Assembly: GCA_030015575.1 (NCBI GenBank)
Contig: JASDDO010000016.1
Span: forward strand, 65,841,396-65,905,395
Direction of reading: 5' to 3'
DNA: 64,000 nucleotides
Source of the DNA: Agapanthus africanus
Taxonomy: Eukaryota > Streptophyta > Magnoliopsida > Asparagales > Amaryllidaceae
In this document: positions 1 through 12,100 of the stretch, piece by piece
Numbering within the stretch: the first letter of the stretch is position 1
Layout of the letters: every line of letters begins with the position of its first letter
Program-made: the position numbers and the translations under genes
The notes under the pieces: generated by a model
Seen by the model: only the letters and a program-made list of their open reading frames with translations
Database searches by the model: none
Told to the model about the DNA's origin: nothing

Positions 1-1144
1 GAATGCCTATTATTGCGTCTGACGAATGTACAATATCTATATATGATAGCTATTTAGACGTCGCTTATGTTTTACACCCGCGCTAGCCCAGCCCCCGCTC
101 TGTCGTTAGTTAAGTAACCTAACGGGTGATGACGGGACCCAGTGGCGAATGCGGATGGCATAAGAGGACGTTGTATTTTCGTTGTTATCTATAATGATAG
201 GTTAAAGATGGGACACATTATTATTAATGCAAATAAAATAAAACCTAAACTGAATCGTTGGAACAATTTCTAAAAACCACTCGGTTTTCTTGAAAAAGAA
301 AATTTTAAATGCGGAGCTTAAACCACTCCTTTTAATAAAAGCTATCTTAGTTCCTTCGATCAAATCAAGTTCACTACGTTAACGGTTTTTTGCCAAAAAC
401 CAGCCGTAACCCTCCGTCGTTTCAGATAGACAACACATCGTATTCATGCTATGCCTGTTGGCCTACGTCAAGGCATAGTGAATGGTAGCAGTGTGTGCCT
501 ATTTGTTGCATAGATAGATGCATTAGTTTAATACAGACGTACACCTTGTTGGCCTACGTCAAGGGCTTGTACGATGTACTTAAATTGATCAGGACAACGA
601 CGGGTAGAACTTGACTTGCGTCTTATGACTTGTTGGCCTACGTCAAGGTCTATAAGAGCTTGGGGTAAAAATCACATCGGGAGTTTCAAACATAAAGGAA
701 ACTTGCAGATTTAGCTTACCTTCTGGAGTGTGGTGACTAGAGTGGCTTCCATCTAGGGCATCATGCAATGATAGTTGGATCCCGATCCCACTGATGAGTA
801 GGATTACTCTCGGGAATTTATCTCACTTAACAATCAATGCTATAAACCAAGTAGGTGCCTAGAAAGGTGTTAGAGAGGCTACGCCTCCAGGGAAAAGAGG
901 TTCTTTAATTAAGGAACTTCGCGAAAGCGTTGGAAAACCTGCCTCGAAGTACCAACACCAGCCTGGCTGAAAGGTTAAGCAAGAATTGTAACGTGTGATT
1001 AAATCCTGACTAATTCTTCTTATAGGTTTTGAAGAAGGATTTGAGGAAACAGTGGGAGCTATCCTGTTTAGATAAATTAATAACCAATCTAAACTTGCAA
1101 GAGCATATGCTGAGTGTTTCTTTTCTCTCTCTCTGGCAGCTACC
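1..1144 (+). other. A copy 1: 5' leader of internal region (partial)
   Basis: Untranslated leader between PBS (outside the window) and gag, collinear with 7963-9109 in the second copy. It holds three copies of a small hairpin with stem TTGGC/GTCAA and loop ctac, at 458-471, 549-562 and 633-646. The first is extended by a perfect 7-bp outer stem, CTATGCC 449-455 with GGCATAG 472-478; the second by CGTACA 538-543 with TGTACG 568-573. Just before the gag ATG lie CTGA (1110-1113), a pyrimidine-rich run and CAG (1137-1139), which resemble a branch point and 3' splice site. Confidence 0.8.
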
Positions 1145-4100
1145 ATGACTGGACTTAAACTATTACTTGAAAAGAATATACTGACCGGGCAGAACTATAA
1201 AGATTGGCTATGGAACGTCAATATTGCGCTGACTTATGACAAAGTTGCATATGTTACCACCGCTGTTCCTCCCCTTATCTCAGGACCAGATTCCTCAGTT
1301 GCGGACAAGGAAGTTCGCAAAACCTGTGATCTAGACTGTGAGCGAGCTAAGTGTATCGTGCTGGCGTCCATGAATAATGAACTCCAGAAACAGCACGAGA
1401 GTATGGATATTGTATCCATATTCCTCCATTGCAAGGAATTGTATGGTGAACACTCCCGTATCGCGAGGTACGAAACCTCAAGGGATCTCTTCCAGATGAG
1501 GTTAGCTCCAGGATTGCCTGTTGGAGAGCACGTCCTCAAAATGATCACCCTCATTGAGGAACTCGCAAACCTGGGATGTGTGCTAGAGAATGATTTATAT
1601 ATCGACTTGATTTTGCAGTCCCTTCCCCACACCTTCTCTCAGTTCGTGCTGAACGTCAACATGCACGAAATGGAAGCGGATCTTCCAAAGCTCCTTAATA
1701 TGTTGAGTGTAGCAGAGACCTCCTTGAAAAAGGAGAAGACCCCCGTTCTGTATGTTGGCCAATCATCTTCTTCTAAATCTAAAGCGAAAGCTAAAGGGAA
1801 GAAGAAGATGAAAGCCACCAAACCGAAGGGTGGGGTCAAGAAAGTGCAAGGAACGAACAAGGCAGGAAGGGTGAAGGAAGAAAAGAACGAGTGCTTTTAT
1901 TGTCACAAGCAAGGGCACTGGAAGAAGGACTGTTTGGCCTTTAAAGCCATGGACATGAAGCAAGCTTTTGCTTCTGCTTCAGGTGTGTTCGTAATCGAAA
2001 ATTGACTTTCAGTAAACTCTACTTCATGGGTACTTTATACCGGTTCTGGTTCTCACATCTGTAATTCTTTGCAGAATCTGAGAAATAGTAGAGTACTGGG
2101 GGCAGGTGATATGACTCTCCGGATGGGCAATGGAATGCATGTAGATGCAGTTGCAATAGGGGAATATCACCTAGGGTTGAATAGTGGACACATTTTGGTA
2201 TTGTACAGCTGTTTTTGTATTCCCAGTATGTTGTGTAATATTATATCAGTATCTTTGTTGTCTAATAAAGGATATAATTTTCTGCTTGAAAGAAATGTCA
2301 TGAACATTCTCCTAAATCAAGAACTGATTGGGTTTGGCACACTGGAAAACGGCATATACATACTTAATCAACCTCAAATTTTTAATATTCAAAACACACG
2401 TAAAAGAAAGGCTCGAGATTCGAATCAAGCCTTCCTATGGCATTGTAGACTTGGTCATATAAATGAAACAAGGTTGACTAAGTTACATAAAGATGGATAT
2501 CTAAATCCGTTTGAATATTCATCATATGCAACTTGTCAATCATGTATCAAAGGAAAAATGACCAAATCTCCGTTCACCGGACACGGAGAAAGAGCCACTG
2601 AACTCTTGGGACTAGTACACAGTGATGTAAGTTGTCCGATTTCTATACATGCACGAAGAGGTCACTCCTACTTCATCAATTTTACTGATGACTTCTCTAG
2701 GTATGGACATGTGTTCTTAATGAAGCATAAATCCGAGGCTTTTGAGAAGTTTAAGGAGTATAAAAATGAAGTAGAGAAACAAACTGGTAAAATCATCAAC
2801 ACACTTCGATCTGATCGAGGTGGAGAATACTTAAGTACCAGTTTTCTTGAATACTTAAAAGAGAATGGAATTCTCTCTCAGCTTACTCCACCTTATACAC
2901 CTCAGCATAATGGTGTATCAGAAAGGAGGAATCGCACGCTATTAGATATGGTGCGTTCAATTATGAGTAGTGCCGAGTTGCCACTTTCCTTCTGGGGATT
3001 TGCTCTAGAATCAGCCGCATACCTATTGAATAGAGTTCCAACTAAGTCTGTACCTACCACTCCATATGAAATGTGGTGTGGGAAGAGACCATATCTCAAG
3101 CATATCAAGATATGGGGGTGTCCGGTATATGTTAAGAAGAATAATCCGGACAAGCTCGTGGCACGATCGGTTTTGTGCAAGTTTGTAGGATACCCCAAGC
3201 TTTCAAGGGGGTATATGGTCTACCACACTGAAGAAAAAAAGGTGTTTGTCACTCACCACATTGTCTTCTTAGAAAGCGAATTTCTTGCAAAAGAAATTAG
3301 TGGGAGCGCGGTGGAACTATGAGAAATTCCAGAACCTCGAACTGCAACCGAGGACTTAGAAGAATCTCATATTTCAATAGAACATGACGAACCAACGCCA
3401 CTCCGCAGATCTAGTAGGCTTTCTCATCCTCCTGAAAGATACTATGGTTTTCTTCTTGATGGGGATCGAGAGGATTGCATCATCGATGATGATGAGCCTA
3501 CTAGTTTTCAGCAGGCTATCACAAGTAGGGACTCAGTAAAGTGGCTGGATGCTATGAGATCCGAAATGGAATCCATGTATACCAATAAAGTATGGACTTT
3601 AGAAGTTGCTCCTCCTGGGGTAAAACCAGTTGGGTGCAAATGGATCTTCAAAAAGAAGATTGGTACATTTGGACAAGTGGAAACCTACGAAGCTAGACTA
3701 GTACCAAAAGGTTTCGTCAAAGACCAGGATTGGAGTATGATGAAACTTTTTCACCAATAGCTATGCTTAAATCCATTCGGATCATGCTTGCCATTGCTGT
3801 CTTCCATGACTATGAAATCTGGCAAATGGATGTAAAAACAGCTTTTCTAAATGGACATCTAGAAGAGAGTGTTTACATGGATCAACCAGAAGGTTTCTTA
3901 AACAGTGGGAGAAGCGGAAGAGTGGGCAAATTGCTTAAATCCATTTATGGGTTAAAGCAAGCATCGCGGAGTTGGAACATCTGCTTTGATGAAACCGTCA
4001 AGGAATTTGACTTTATCAAAAATATAGATGAACCATGTATTTATAGGAAGATTGTAGAAGGAGCAGTAGTCTTCCTCGTTTTGTACGTCGACGACATACT

Positions 4101-5073
4101 TCTGATAGGGAATGATATCCCTATACTACAATCAGTAAAGCTCTTCTTGTCATAGAAATTCTCCATGAAAGACTTTGGAGATGCATCATACATTCTGCGC
4201 ATTAAGATCTATCGTGATAGATCTAATAGAACATTGGGACTTTCACAGTCCAGGTATATAGACACTATACTAAAGAGATTTAGTATGGAAGATTCCAAGC
4301 ACGGCAATATGCCCGCTTTTCACGGAATCACCCTCTCCAAAGAGATGTCTCCAAAGACTGATGAAGAGAGGGCTCGCATGGGCATTATACCCTACGCTTC
4401 GACGGTAGGATCAATAATGTATGCGATGTTATGTACCAGACCGGATGTAGCTTACGCACTTAGTGTGGTAAGCAGGTATCAGTCTGACCCAGGTGAGAAA
4501 AATTGGATAGCGGTGAAGAACATTCTCAAGTACCTAAGAAGGACTAAGGAGATGTTCTTGATTTACGGTAATGGGGACCTCCATGTAGAGGCTTTTACCG
4601 ACTCCGGCTTCCAAAGTGACAAGGATGATTCTAAATCCATTTCGGGTTTTGTGTTTACCCTCAATGGAGGGGCGGTATGTTGGAAGAGTTCCAAATAAGA
4701 TACCGTCGCAGACTTAACTATGGAAGCTGAGTATATAGCTGCTAGTGAAGCCGCAAAAGAGGCTGTCTGGATGAGGAAGTTCATTTCTGAACTTCAGGTG
4801 GTTCCGTCCATTGCCAATCCAATACCTTTGTATTGCGATAACAATGGCGCTGTAGCTTTAGCGAAGGAACCAAGGTCCCATCAGAAATCCAGGCATATCT
4901 TAAGCCGGTTTCACCTGATCAGGGAGATCGTGGATCGTCGGGAGATTGAGATACGGAGAGTGGACACAAAAGACAACACGGAAGATCCATTCACCAAGGC
5001 CATTCCTCAAGTACAGTTCGAGAGGCTGTTTAATATGTTGGGCATCCGGTACGCCAGCAACTGGATCTGGTAG
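1145..5073 (+). pseudogene. A copy 1: Angela Gag-Pol coding region (broken)
   Basis: Gag starts at the ATG at 1145 (MTGLKLLLEKN, a typical copia Gag N-terminus) and carries a CCHC zinc knuckle (CX2CX4HX4C, 1892-1933) for RNA packaging. Downstream follow protease, integrase with HHCC zinc finger and DDE core, RT (YVDD at 4084-4095) and RNase H, the copia order. In a working element this polyprotein forms the virus-like particle, copies the RNA and inserts the cDNA. This copy is a fossil with about five breaks. It is close to 98 percent identical by eye to the second copy, and the two do not carry the same set of breaks. Confidence 0.9.
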
Positions 5074-5114
5074 AGACAGTGGGTACTCATTGCACCAATT
5101 ATAGGCCTTAGTGC

Positions 5115-5125
5115 AAGTGGGAGAT
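5115..5125 (+). promoter_or_regulatory. A copy 1 polypurine tract
   Basis: AAGTGGGAGAT lies directly before the LTR start (TGTTGG at 5126). This is the expected plus-strand primer position; the same word precedes the LTRs at 13091 and 28788. Confidence 0.85.
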
Positions 5126-7052
5126 TGTTGGATATATATGCCCTAGAGGCCTACATTGTATAGGATGCTTGGGATATGTATGTACATGACAGTCTTGCTT
5201 GATATGATAGTACGCTAATTGGTATGACTTTGTCTTAACGTATGATATATTTTACTTGGTATTTATATATATATGTTGATAAAGCCCATAGGGTGTTTGT
5301 CTGACTACCGGCGTTGTGATGGCAGTCAGACTAGTGGGAGCTGGATAGTGAATAGGCACACCCTTAGATGTCCCTGGTCGTAGGAGTATCGAGATTGGGC
5401 ATCGATACTCCGGAGTTGACTAGTGTATACATATCTAGACCCTGACGAAGGGCGATGAATTGGTCCCACAACCATTGGTGGTGTTCACCTAAGATTGTAT
5501 ACAGATGCTCACTGGGTGTGAGTACACCGGACAGGACTCGCCGAGAACTGACTGGATGGTATTATACCTAACGTCAGATAGTAGTTCTCAGGTGACATGT
5601 GTGAAGATAGTCCGTTGACTTAAAGTCTTCATTTGTCTCGTGTGAATTCCCACTGTGCTTAGATTATTACCTTACCACGGCTTAAAGGAGTCGTGCAAAC
5701 AGGTTTTTGTTGGGCACAGTCCCGAGCCACGTGGAGGCAGTGAGCGACTGTTAGGGATTCGTCTCTCCTGGTATAGGGAGTTCATATCGCACTGTGGTCG
5801 GTTGGTCATTACCATAAGTCCCTGGCCAGGGCTGATTAAGAATTACTGATGGACTGATCAGAAGATTCTCGGGTGGTCTTGAGCCATACCGACACGACTT
5901 GTACGGTTATTAGGGGTCTGACGTCCACCACCTCCCTAGACCATACATGCGATATTCTTAGACGAACAGACCGGACTGCGCGGATATTGTTACGGACAGG
6001 CTCAGTAGGATTTCAGATGGGTTACCTCATCGGCTTTCTTATCGACAACTACCTGGGGACCGTTACGTACAGCTAGTGCCGCTTGCGGTCTGTGGTTAAA
6101 CCCACTGCCAGCGTAGTAGTTGAGTATTTAGAGTCCCACACTGAGATTTCCCAAACCCAGGCGAAAAGATATAGAGGTCGTATGGTTTTACGACAAAGGT
6201 TCGGACGCATACGTGTTTGAACGCACGTACGACATTCAGACAGTTTTTACTAGCCGGCTTTAGTTTAAGCCAGATTCTAGTATCAGGTTATTGGATTTGT
6301 ACAGTCTAAAGTTTTTCCGTATTTTCACGGATAGGAGGGGCGTTCTCGTAATTTTCCGAGAAGCTTCTAGAAGGTGATGACTTGGAGGGAGAGGTGGCAT
6401 TATCATTTAATGAATTATTGACTCATTGTGAGTGATTCATCATATCATTAATGCATCATTAAATGCTTAATGACTCACATGATGAATCACCCACTTGCAT
6501 TATTGAAACATGATGAATAATCTCATATTATTCATTTTCTTTTAATTCATTATGTTTCATATATCTAGTGAGAAGCTTTTTCATTATCATTATTATTATC
6601 ATTATCATCTTCTCACTCTCTCTCTTCAAGTTCTCTCTCCTTCACCAAATCCTAATCCTACCCTCATGAGTTGAGAACAAGGATTAGGAAAGACTAATTA
6701 CTCCATAACCTATCTCTACATCACCTTAGCTACTCTATTTAGCAACTAGAGAAACTAAGTAACCTCAAGTTTAGAGGTTATATCTTGGATTAGGGTTCTC
6801 GGGTGGATCGTCTATCACGGAAGAAAGCCGAAGAGGACGTGGAGATCCAAAGAGGCCGTAGATAACATTAAGACGAAGGACTAGAACCGTTTGGTATAAT
6901 CTCTTAACATAGTAGTTTAGAACTCTATAGCTTTTGTTAAAACTTGTTTAGCAAACGATTCATACGGTTATTCGATGTTTAACCATAGAACAAGATTGTT
7001 ATTCATATTTCCGCCTCCCCATAAGTATTAGGGTGTTGAACATCGACTTACA
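5126..7052 (+). repeat. A middle LTR (shared by both copies)
   Basis: A 1927-base LTR, TGTTGGATAT at its start and CGACTTACA at its end, with a PPT on the left and a PBS on the right. It therefore serves as 3' LTR of copy 1 and 5' LTR of copy 2. Inside: a 10-bp perfect hairpin (5383-5392 with 5402-5411), and a 12-bp inverted repeat (6432-6443 with 6479-6490) beside two TGACTCA words (6419-6425, 6471-6477) that match the bZIP/GCN4-type site. TA-rich TATATATATA near 5265 is one possible promoter element, unproven. Confidence 0.9.
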
Positions 7053-7053
7053 G

Positions 7054-7066
7054 TGGTATCAGAGCC
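7054..7066 (+). promoter_or_regulatory. A copy 2 primer binding site (tRNA-Met)
   Basis: TGGTATCAGAGCC, one base after the LTR end, complements the 3' end of initiator tRNA-Met as in most plant copia elements. Confidence 0.92.
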
Positions 7067-9109
7067 TAGCTAAACAATATTTAACACACTTGCAAATTTG
7101 TATGAATTTCGAACGGAAAAACAAACCGGAAAAACCCCGATATCATGTACTTTCTGTCGAATTTTAAATGAGGTCCAAAAATTTTTCAGGGACCTTCAGA
7201 ATGACCTAAATGAATGTATTAGAACACCTAAGAAAATTCGGCTCATGAATCGACCATAGCGCCGCGGAACCGCGGCCGATCCCACCGATCCGCCGCGATT
7301 CCGCCGCGCTTTGGACGACTCATCATCCCAAGTTTCTTGTGTTGATTCTCTGTGATATTTGGTGTTTTCTGGTAATTTTTATTTTTGCTCAGGTTTCAGA
7401 TTTACAGAGAAGTATTGGAGCAAAATTAAATGTGTTTAATCGATCGAAATTATACGGTATTTTGTTTGTTTGATTACATCTGTGAAATGTATTATGTGTT
7501 CGTAAACCTCCCCTAACTGCTAGTATGTCGGTTGGAAGGGGGTTGCACATATCTGTGATGTTATATATAACTGTTTGTGTATATAAACTGTATTGGACTG
7601 TTGTGGTGATTAGCCGGGTTTTGTGATGGGTTATTGTATTAATTCATTTGATGTAAATGTAATAAGTTGTAGTATTATTTTGCGCGGCACATCCAGGTTG
7701 CGGTTGTAGCCACCGTTGTATTATTTCTTTTTACTGTTTTTGCTCCTAGGATAGACCCAAGGTGGGTTGCACAAACTACCGGGTATTTTGAAGTGTTGGG
7801 GCAGACCGCATCACTTCTGGTACTTGGCGGGTAGTTTTCCGTACCCGTAGGGGTCTGGGGTGGGAAAATGGCTATTCATCACAACTGTGTAATCCGTCTT
7901 TCATTGCAAGCTCAAAAGAAATGCGGATTGCTTGCAAATCCAATATTGTTTATCTGTGATTTGGAATGCCTATTATTGCGTCTGACGAATGTACAATATC
8001 TATAAATGATAGCTGTTTAAACGTCGCTTATGTTTTACACCAGCGCTAGCCCAGCCCCCGCTCGGTCGTTAGTTAAGTAACCTAACGGGTGAAGACGGGA
8101 CCCCGTGGAGAATGCAGATGGCATAAGAGGACGTTGTATTTTCGTTGTTATCTGTAATGATAGGTCAAAGATGGGACGCATTATTATTAATGCAAAGAAA
8201 ATAAAACCTAAACTGAATCGTTGGAAAAATTTCTAAAAACCACTCGGTTTTCTTGAAAAAGCAAATTTTAAATGCGGAGCTTAAACCACTCCTTTTAATA
8301 AAAGCTATCTTAGTTCCTTCGATCAAATCAAGTTCACTACGTTAACGGTTTTTTGCCAAAAACCAGCCGTAACCCTCCGTCGTTTCAGATAGACAGCACA
8401 TCGTATTCATGCTATGCTTGTTGGCCTACGTCAAGGCATAGTGAATGGTAGCAGTGTGTGTGCCTATTTGTTGCATAGATAGATGCATTAGTTTAATACA
8501 GACGTACACCTTGTTGGCCTACGTCAAGGGCTTGTACGATGTACTTAAATTGATCAGGACAACGACGGGTAGAACTTGACTTGCGTCTTATGACTTGTTG
8601 TCCTACGTCAAGGTCTATAAGAGCTTGGGGTAAAAATCACATCGGGAGTTTCAAACATAAAGGAAACTTGCAGATTTATCTTACCTTCTGGAGTGTGGTG
8701 ACTAGAGTGGCTTCCATCTAGGGCATCATGCAATGATAGTTGGATCCCGATCCCACTGATGAGTAGGATTACTCTCGGGAATTTCTCTCACTTAACAATC
8801 AATGCTATAAACCAAGTAGGTGCCTAGAAAGGTGTTAGAGAGGCTACGCCTCCAGGGAAAAGAGGTTCTTTAATTAAGGAATTTCGCGAAAGCGTTGGAA
8901 AACCTCCCTCGAAGTACCAACACCAGCCTGGCTGAAAGGTTAAGCAAGAATTGTAACGTGTGATTAAATCCTGACTAGTTCTTCTTTTAGGTTTTGAAGA
9001 AGGATTTGAGGAAACAGTGGGAGCCATCCTGTTTAGATAAATTAATAACCAATATAAACTTGCAAGAGCATATGCTGAGTGTTTCTTTTCTCTCTCTCTG
9101 GCAGCTACC
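7067..9109 (+). other. A copy 2: leader region
   Basis: About 2 kb of untranslated leader with no credible gene. It holds a GC-rich inverted repeat at 7261-7276 (arms GCCGCGG and CCGCGGC) in otherwise AT-rich sequence, followed by related GC-rich words to about 7310. The three TTGGC/GTCAA hairpins recur at about 8420, 8515 and 8598, and CTGA (9075-9078), a pyrimidine run and CAG (9102-9104) precede the gag ATG. A leader this long, with structure and short upstream ATGs, argues against simple scanning to gag. Confidence 0.8.
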
Positions 9110-12100
9110 ATGACTGGACTTAAACTATTACTTGAAAAGAATATACTGACCGGGCAGAACTATAAAGATTGGCTATGGAACGTCAATATTGCGCTGACTT
9201 ATGACAAAGTTGCATATGTTACCACCGCTGTTCCTCCCCTTATCTCAGGACCAGATTCCTCAGTTGCGGACAAGGAAGTTCGCAAAACCTGGGATCTAGA
9301 CTGTGAGCGAGCTAAGTGTATCGTGCTGGCGTCCATGAATAATGAACTCCAGAAACAGCACGAGAGTATGGATATTGTATCCATATTCCTCCATTGCAAG
9401 GAATTGTATGGTGAACACTCCCGTATCGCGAGGTACGAAACCTCAAGGAAACTCTTCCAGATGAGGTTAGCTCCAGGATCGCCTGTTGGAGAGCACGTCC
9501 TCAAAATGATCACCCTCATTGAGGAACTCGCAAACCTGGGATGCGTGCTAGAGAATGATTTGTATATCGACTTGATTTTGCAGTCCCTTCCCCACACCTT
9601 CTCTCAGTTCGTGCTGAACTTCAACATGCACGAAATGGAAGCGGATCTTCCAAAGCTCCTTAATATGTTGGGGGTAGCAGAGACCTCCTTGAAAAAGGAG
9701 AAGACCCCCGTTCTGTATGTTGGCCAATCATCTTCTTCTAAATCTAAAGCGAAAGCTAAAGGGAAGAAGAAGATGAAAGCCACCAAACCGAAGGGTGGGG
9801 TCAAGAAAGTGCAGGGAACGAACAAGGCAGGAAGGGTGAAGGCAGAAAAGAACGAGTGCTTCTATTGTCACAAGCAAGGGCACTGGAAGAAGGACTGTTT
9901 GGCCTTTAAAGCCAAGGACATGAAGCAAGCTGTTGCTTCTGCTTCAGGTGTGTTCGTAATCGAAAATTGTCTTTCAATAAACTCTACTTCATGGGTACTT
10001 GATACCGGTTCTGGTTCTCACATTTGTAATTCTTTGCAGGATCTGAGAAATAGTAGAGTACTGGGGGCAGGTGATATGACTCTCCGGATGGGCAATGGAA
10101 TGCATGTAGATGCAGTTGCAATAGGGGAATATCATCTAGGGTTGAATAGTGGACACATTTTGGTATTGTACAGCTGTTTTTGTATTCCCAGTATGTTGTG
10201 TAATATTATATCAGTATCTTTGTTGTCTAATAAAGGATATAATTTTGTGCTTGAAACAAATGTCATGAACATTCTCCTAAATCAAGAACTGATTGGGTTT
10301 GGCACACTGGAAAACGGCATATACATACTTAATCAACCTCAAATTTTCAATATTCAAAACACGCGTAAAAGAAAGGCTCGAGATTCGAATCAAGCCTTCC
10401 TATGGCATTGTAGACTTGGTCATATAAATGAAACAAGGTTGACTAAGTTACATAAAGATGGATATCTAGATCCGTTTGAATATTCATCATATGCAACTTG
10501 TCAATCATGTATCAAAGGAAAAATGACCAAATATCCGTTCACCGGACACGGAGAATGAGCCACTGAACTCTTGGGACTAGTACACAGTGATGTATGTGGT
10601 CCGATGTCTATACATGCACGAAGAGGTCACTCCTACTTCATCACTTTTACTGATGACTTCTCTAGGTATGGACATGTGTTCTTAATGAAGCATAAATCCG
10701 AGGCTTTTGAGAAGTTTAAGGAGTATAAAAATGAAGTAGAGAAACAAACTGGTAAAATCATCAAGACACTTCGATCAGATCGAGGTGGAGAATACTTAAG
10801 TACCAGTTTCCTTGAATACTTAAAAGAGAATGGAATTCTCTCTCAGCTTACTCCACCTTATACACCTCAGCATAATGGTGTATCAGAAATGAGGAATCGC
10901 ACGCTATTAGATATGGTGCGTTCAATGATGAGTAGTGCTGAGTTGCCACTTTCCTTCTGGGGATTTGCTCTAGAATCAGCCGCATACCTATTGAATAGAG
11001 TTCCAACTAAGTCTGTACCTACCACTCCATATGAAATGTGGTGTGGGAAGAGACCATATCTCAAGTATATCAAGATATGGGGGTGTCCGGTATATATTAA
11101 GAAGCATAATCCGGACAAGCTCGAGGCACGATCGGTTTTGTGCAAGTTTATAGGATACCCCAAGTATTCAAGGGGGTATATGGTCTACCACACTGAAGAA
11201 CAAAAGGTGTTTGTCACTCGCCACATTGTCTTCTTAGAAAGCGAATTTTTTGCAAAAGAAATTAGTGGGAGCGCGGTAGAAATGGAAGAAATTCCAGAAC
11301 CTCAAACTGCAACCGAGGACTTAGAAGAATCTCAGATTTCAATAGAACATGACGAACCAACGCCACTCCGCAGATTTAGTAGGCTTTCTCATCCTCCTGA
11401 AAGATACTATGGTTTTCTTCTTGATGGGGATCGAGAGGATTGCATCATCGATGATGATGAGCCTACTAGTTTTCAGCAGGCTATCACGAGTAGCGACACA
11501 GTGAAGTGGATGGATGCTATGAGATCCGAAATGGAATCCATGTACACCAATAAAGTATGGACTTTAGAAGTTGCTCCTCCTGGGGTAAAACCAGTTGGGT
11601 GCAAATGGATCTTCAAAAAGAAGATTGGTACATTTGGACAAGTGGAAACCTACAAAGCTAGACTAGTAGCAAAAGGTTTTCGTCAAAGACCAGGATTGGA
11701 GTATGATGAAACTTTTTCACCAGTAGCTATGCTTAAATCCATTCGGATCATGCTTGCCATTGCTGCCTTCCATGACTATGAAATCTGGCAAATGGATGTA
11801 AAACAGCTTTTCTAAATGGACATCTAGAAGAGAGTGTTTACATGGATCAACCAGAAGGTTTCTTAGACAGTGGGAGCAGCGAAAGAGTGTGCAAATTGCT
11901 TAAATCCATTTATGGGTTAAAGCAAGTATCGCGGAGTTGGAACATCTGCTTTGATGAAACAGTCAAGCAATTTGACTTTATCAAAAATGTAGATGAACCA
12001 TGTATTTATAGGAAGATTGTAGAAGGAGCAGTAGTCTTCCTCGTTTTGTACGTCGACGACATACTACTGATAGGGAATGATATCCCTATACTACAATCAG

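Noticed and set aside
859-1146. Minus-strand frame of 95 residues before gag, repeated at 8824-9111
   Set aside because: It lies opposite the leader, has no recognisable domain, and recurs only because the element is duplicated.
7054-7066. tRNA-like word TGGTATCAGAGCC, also at 22336 and on the minus strand at 37635 and 46731
   Set aside because: Each directly follows an LTR; these are primer binding sites, not tRNA genes.
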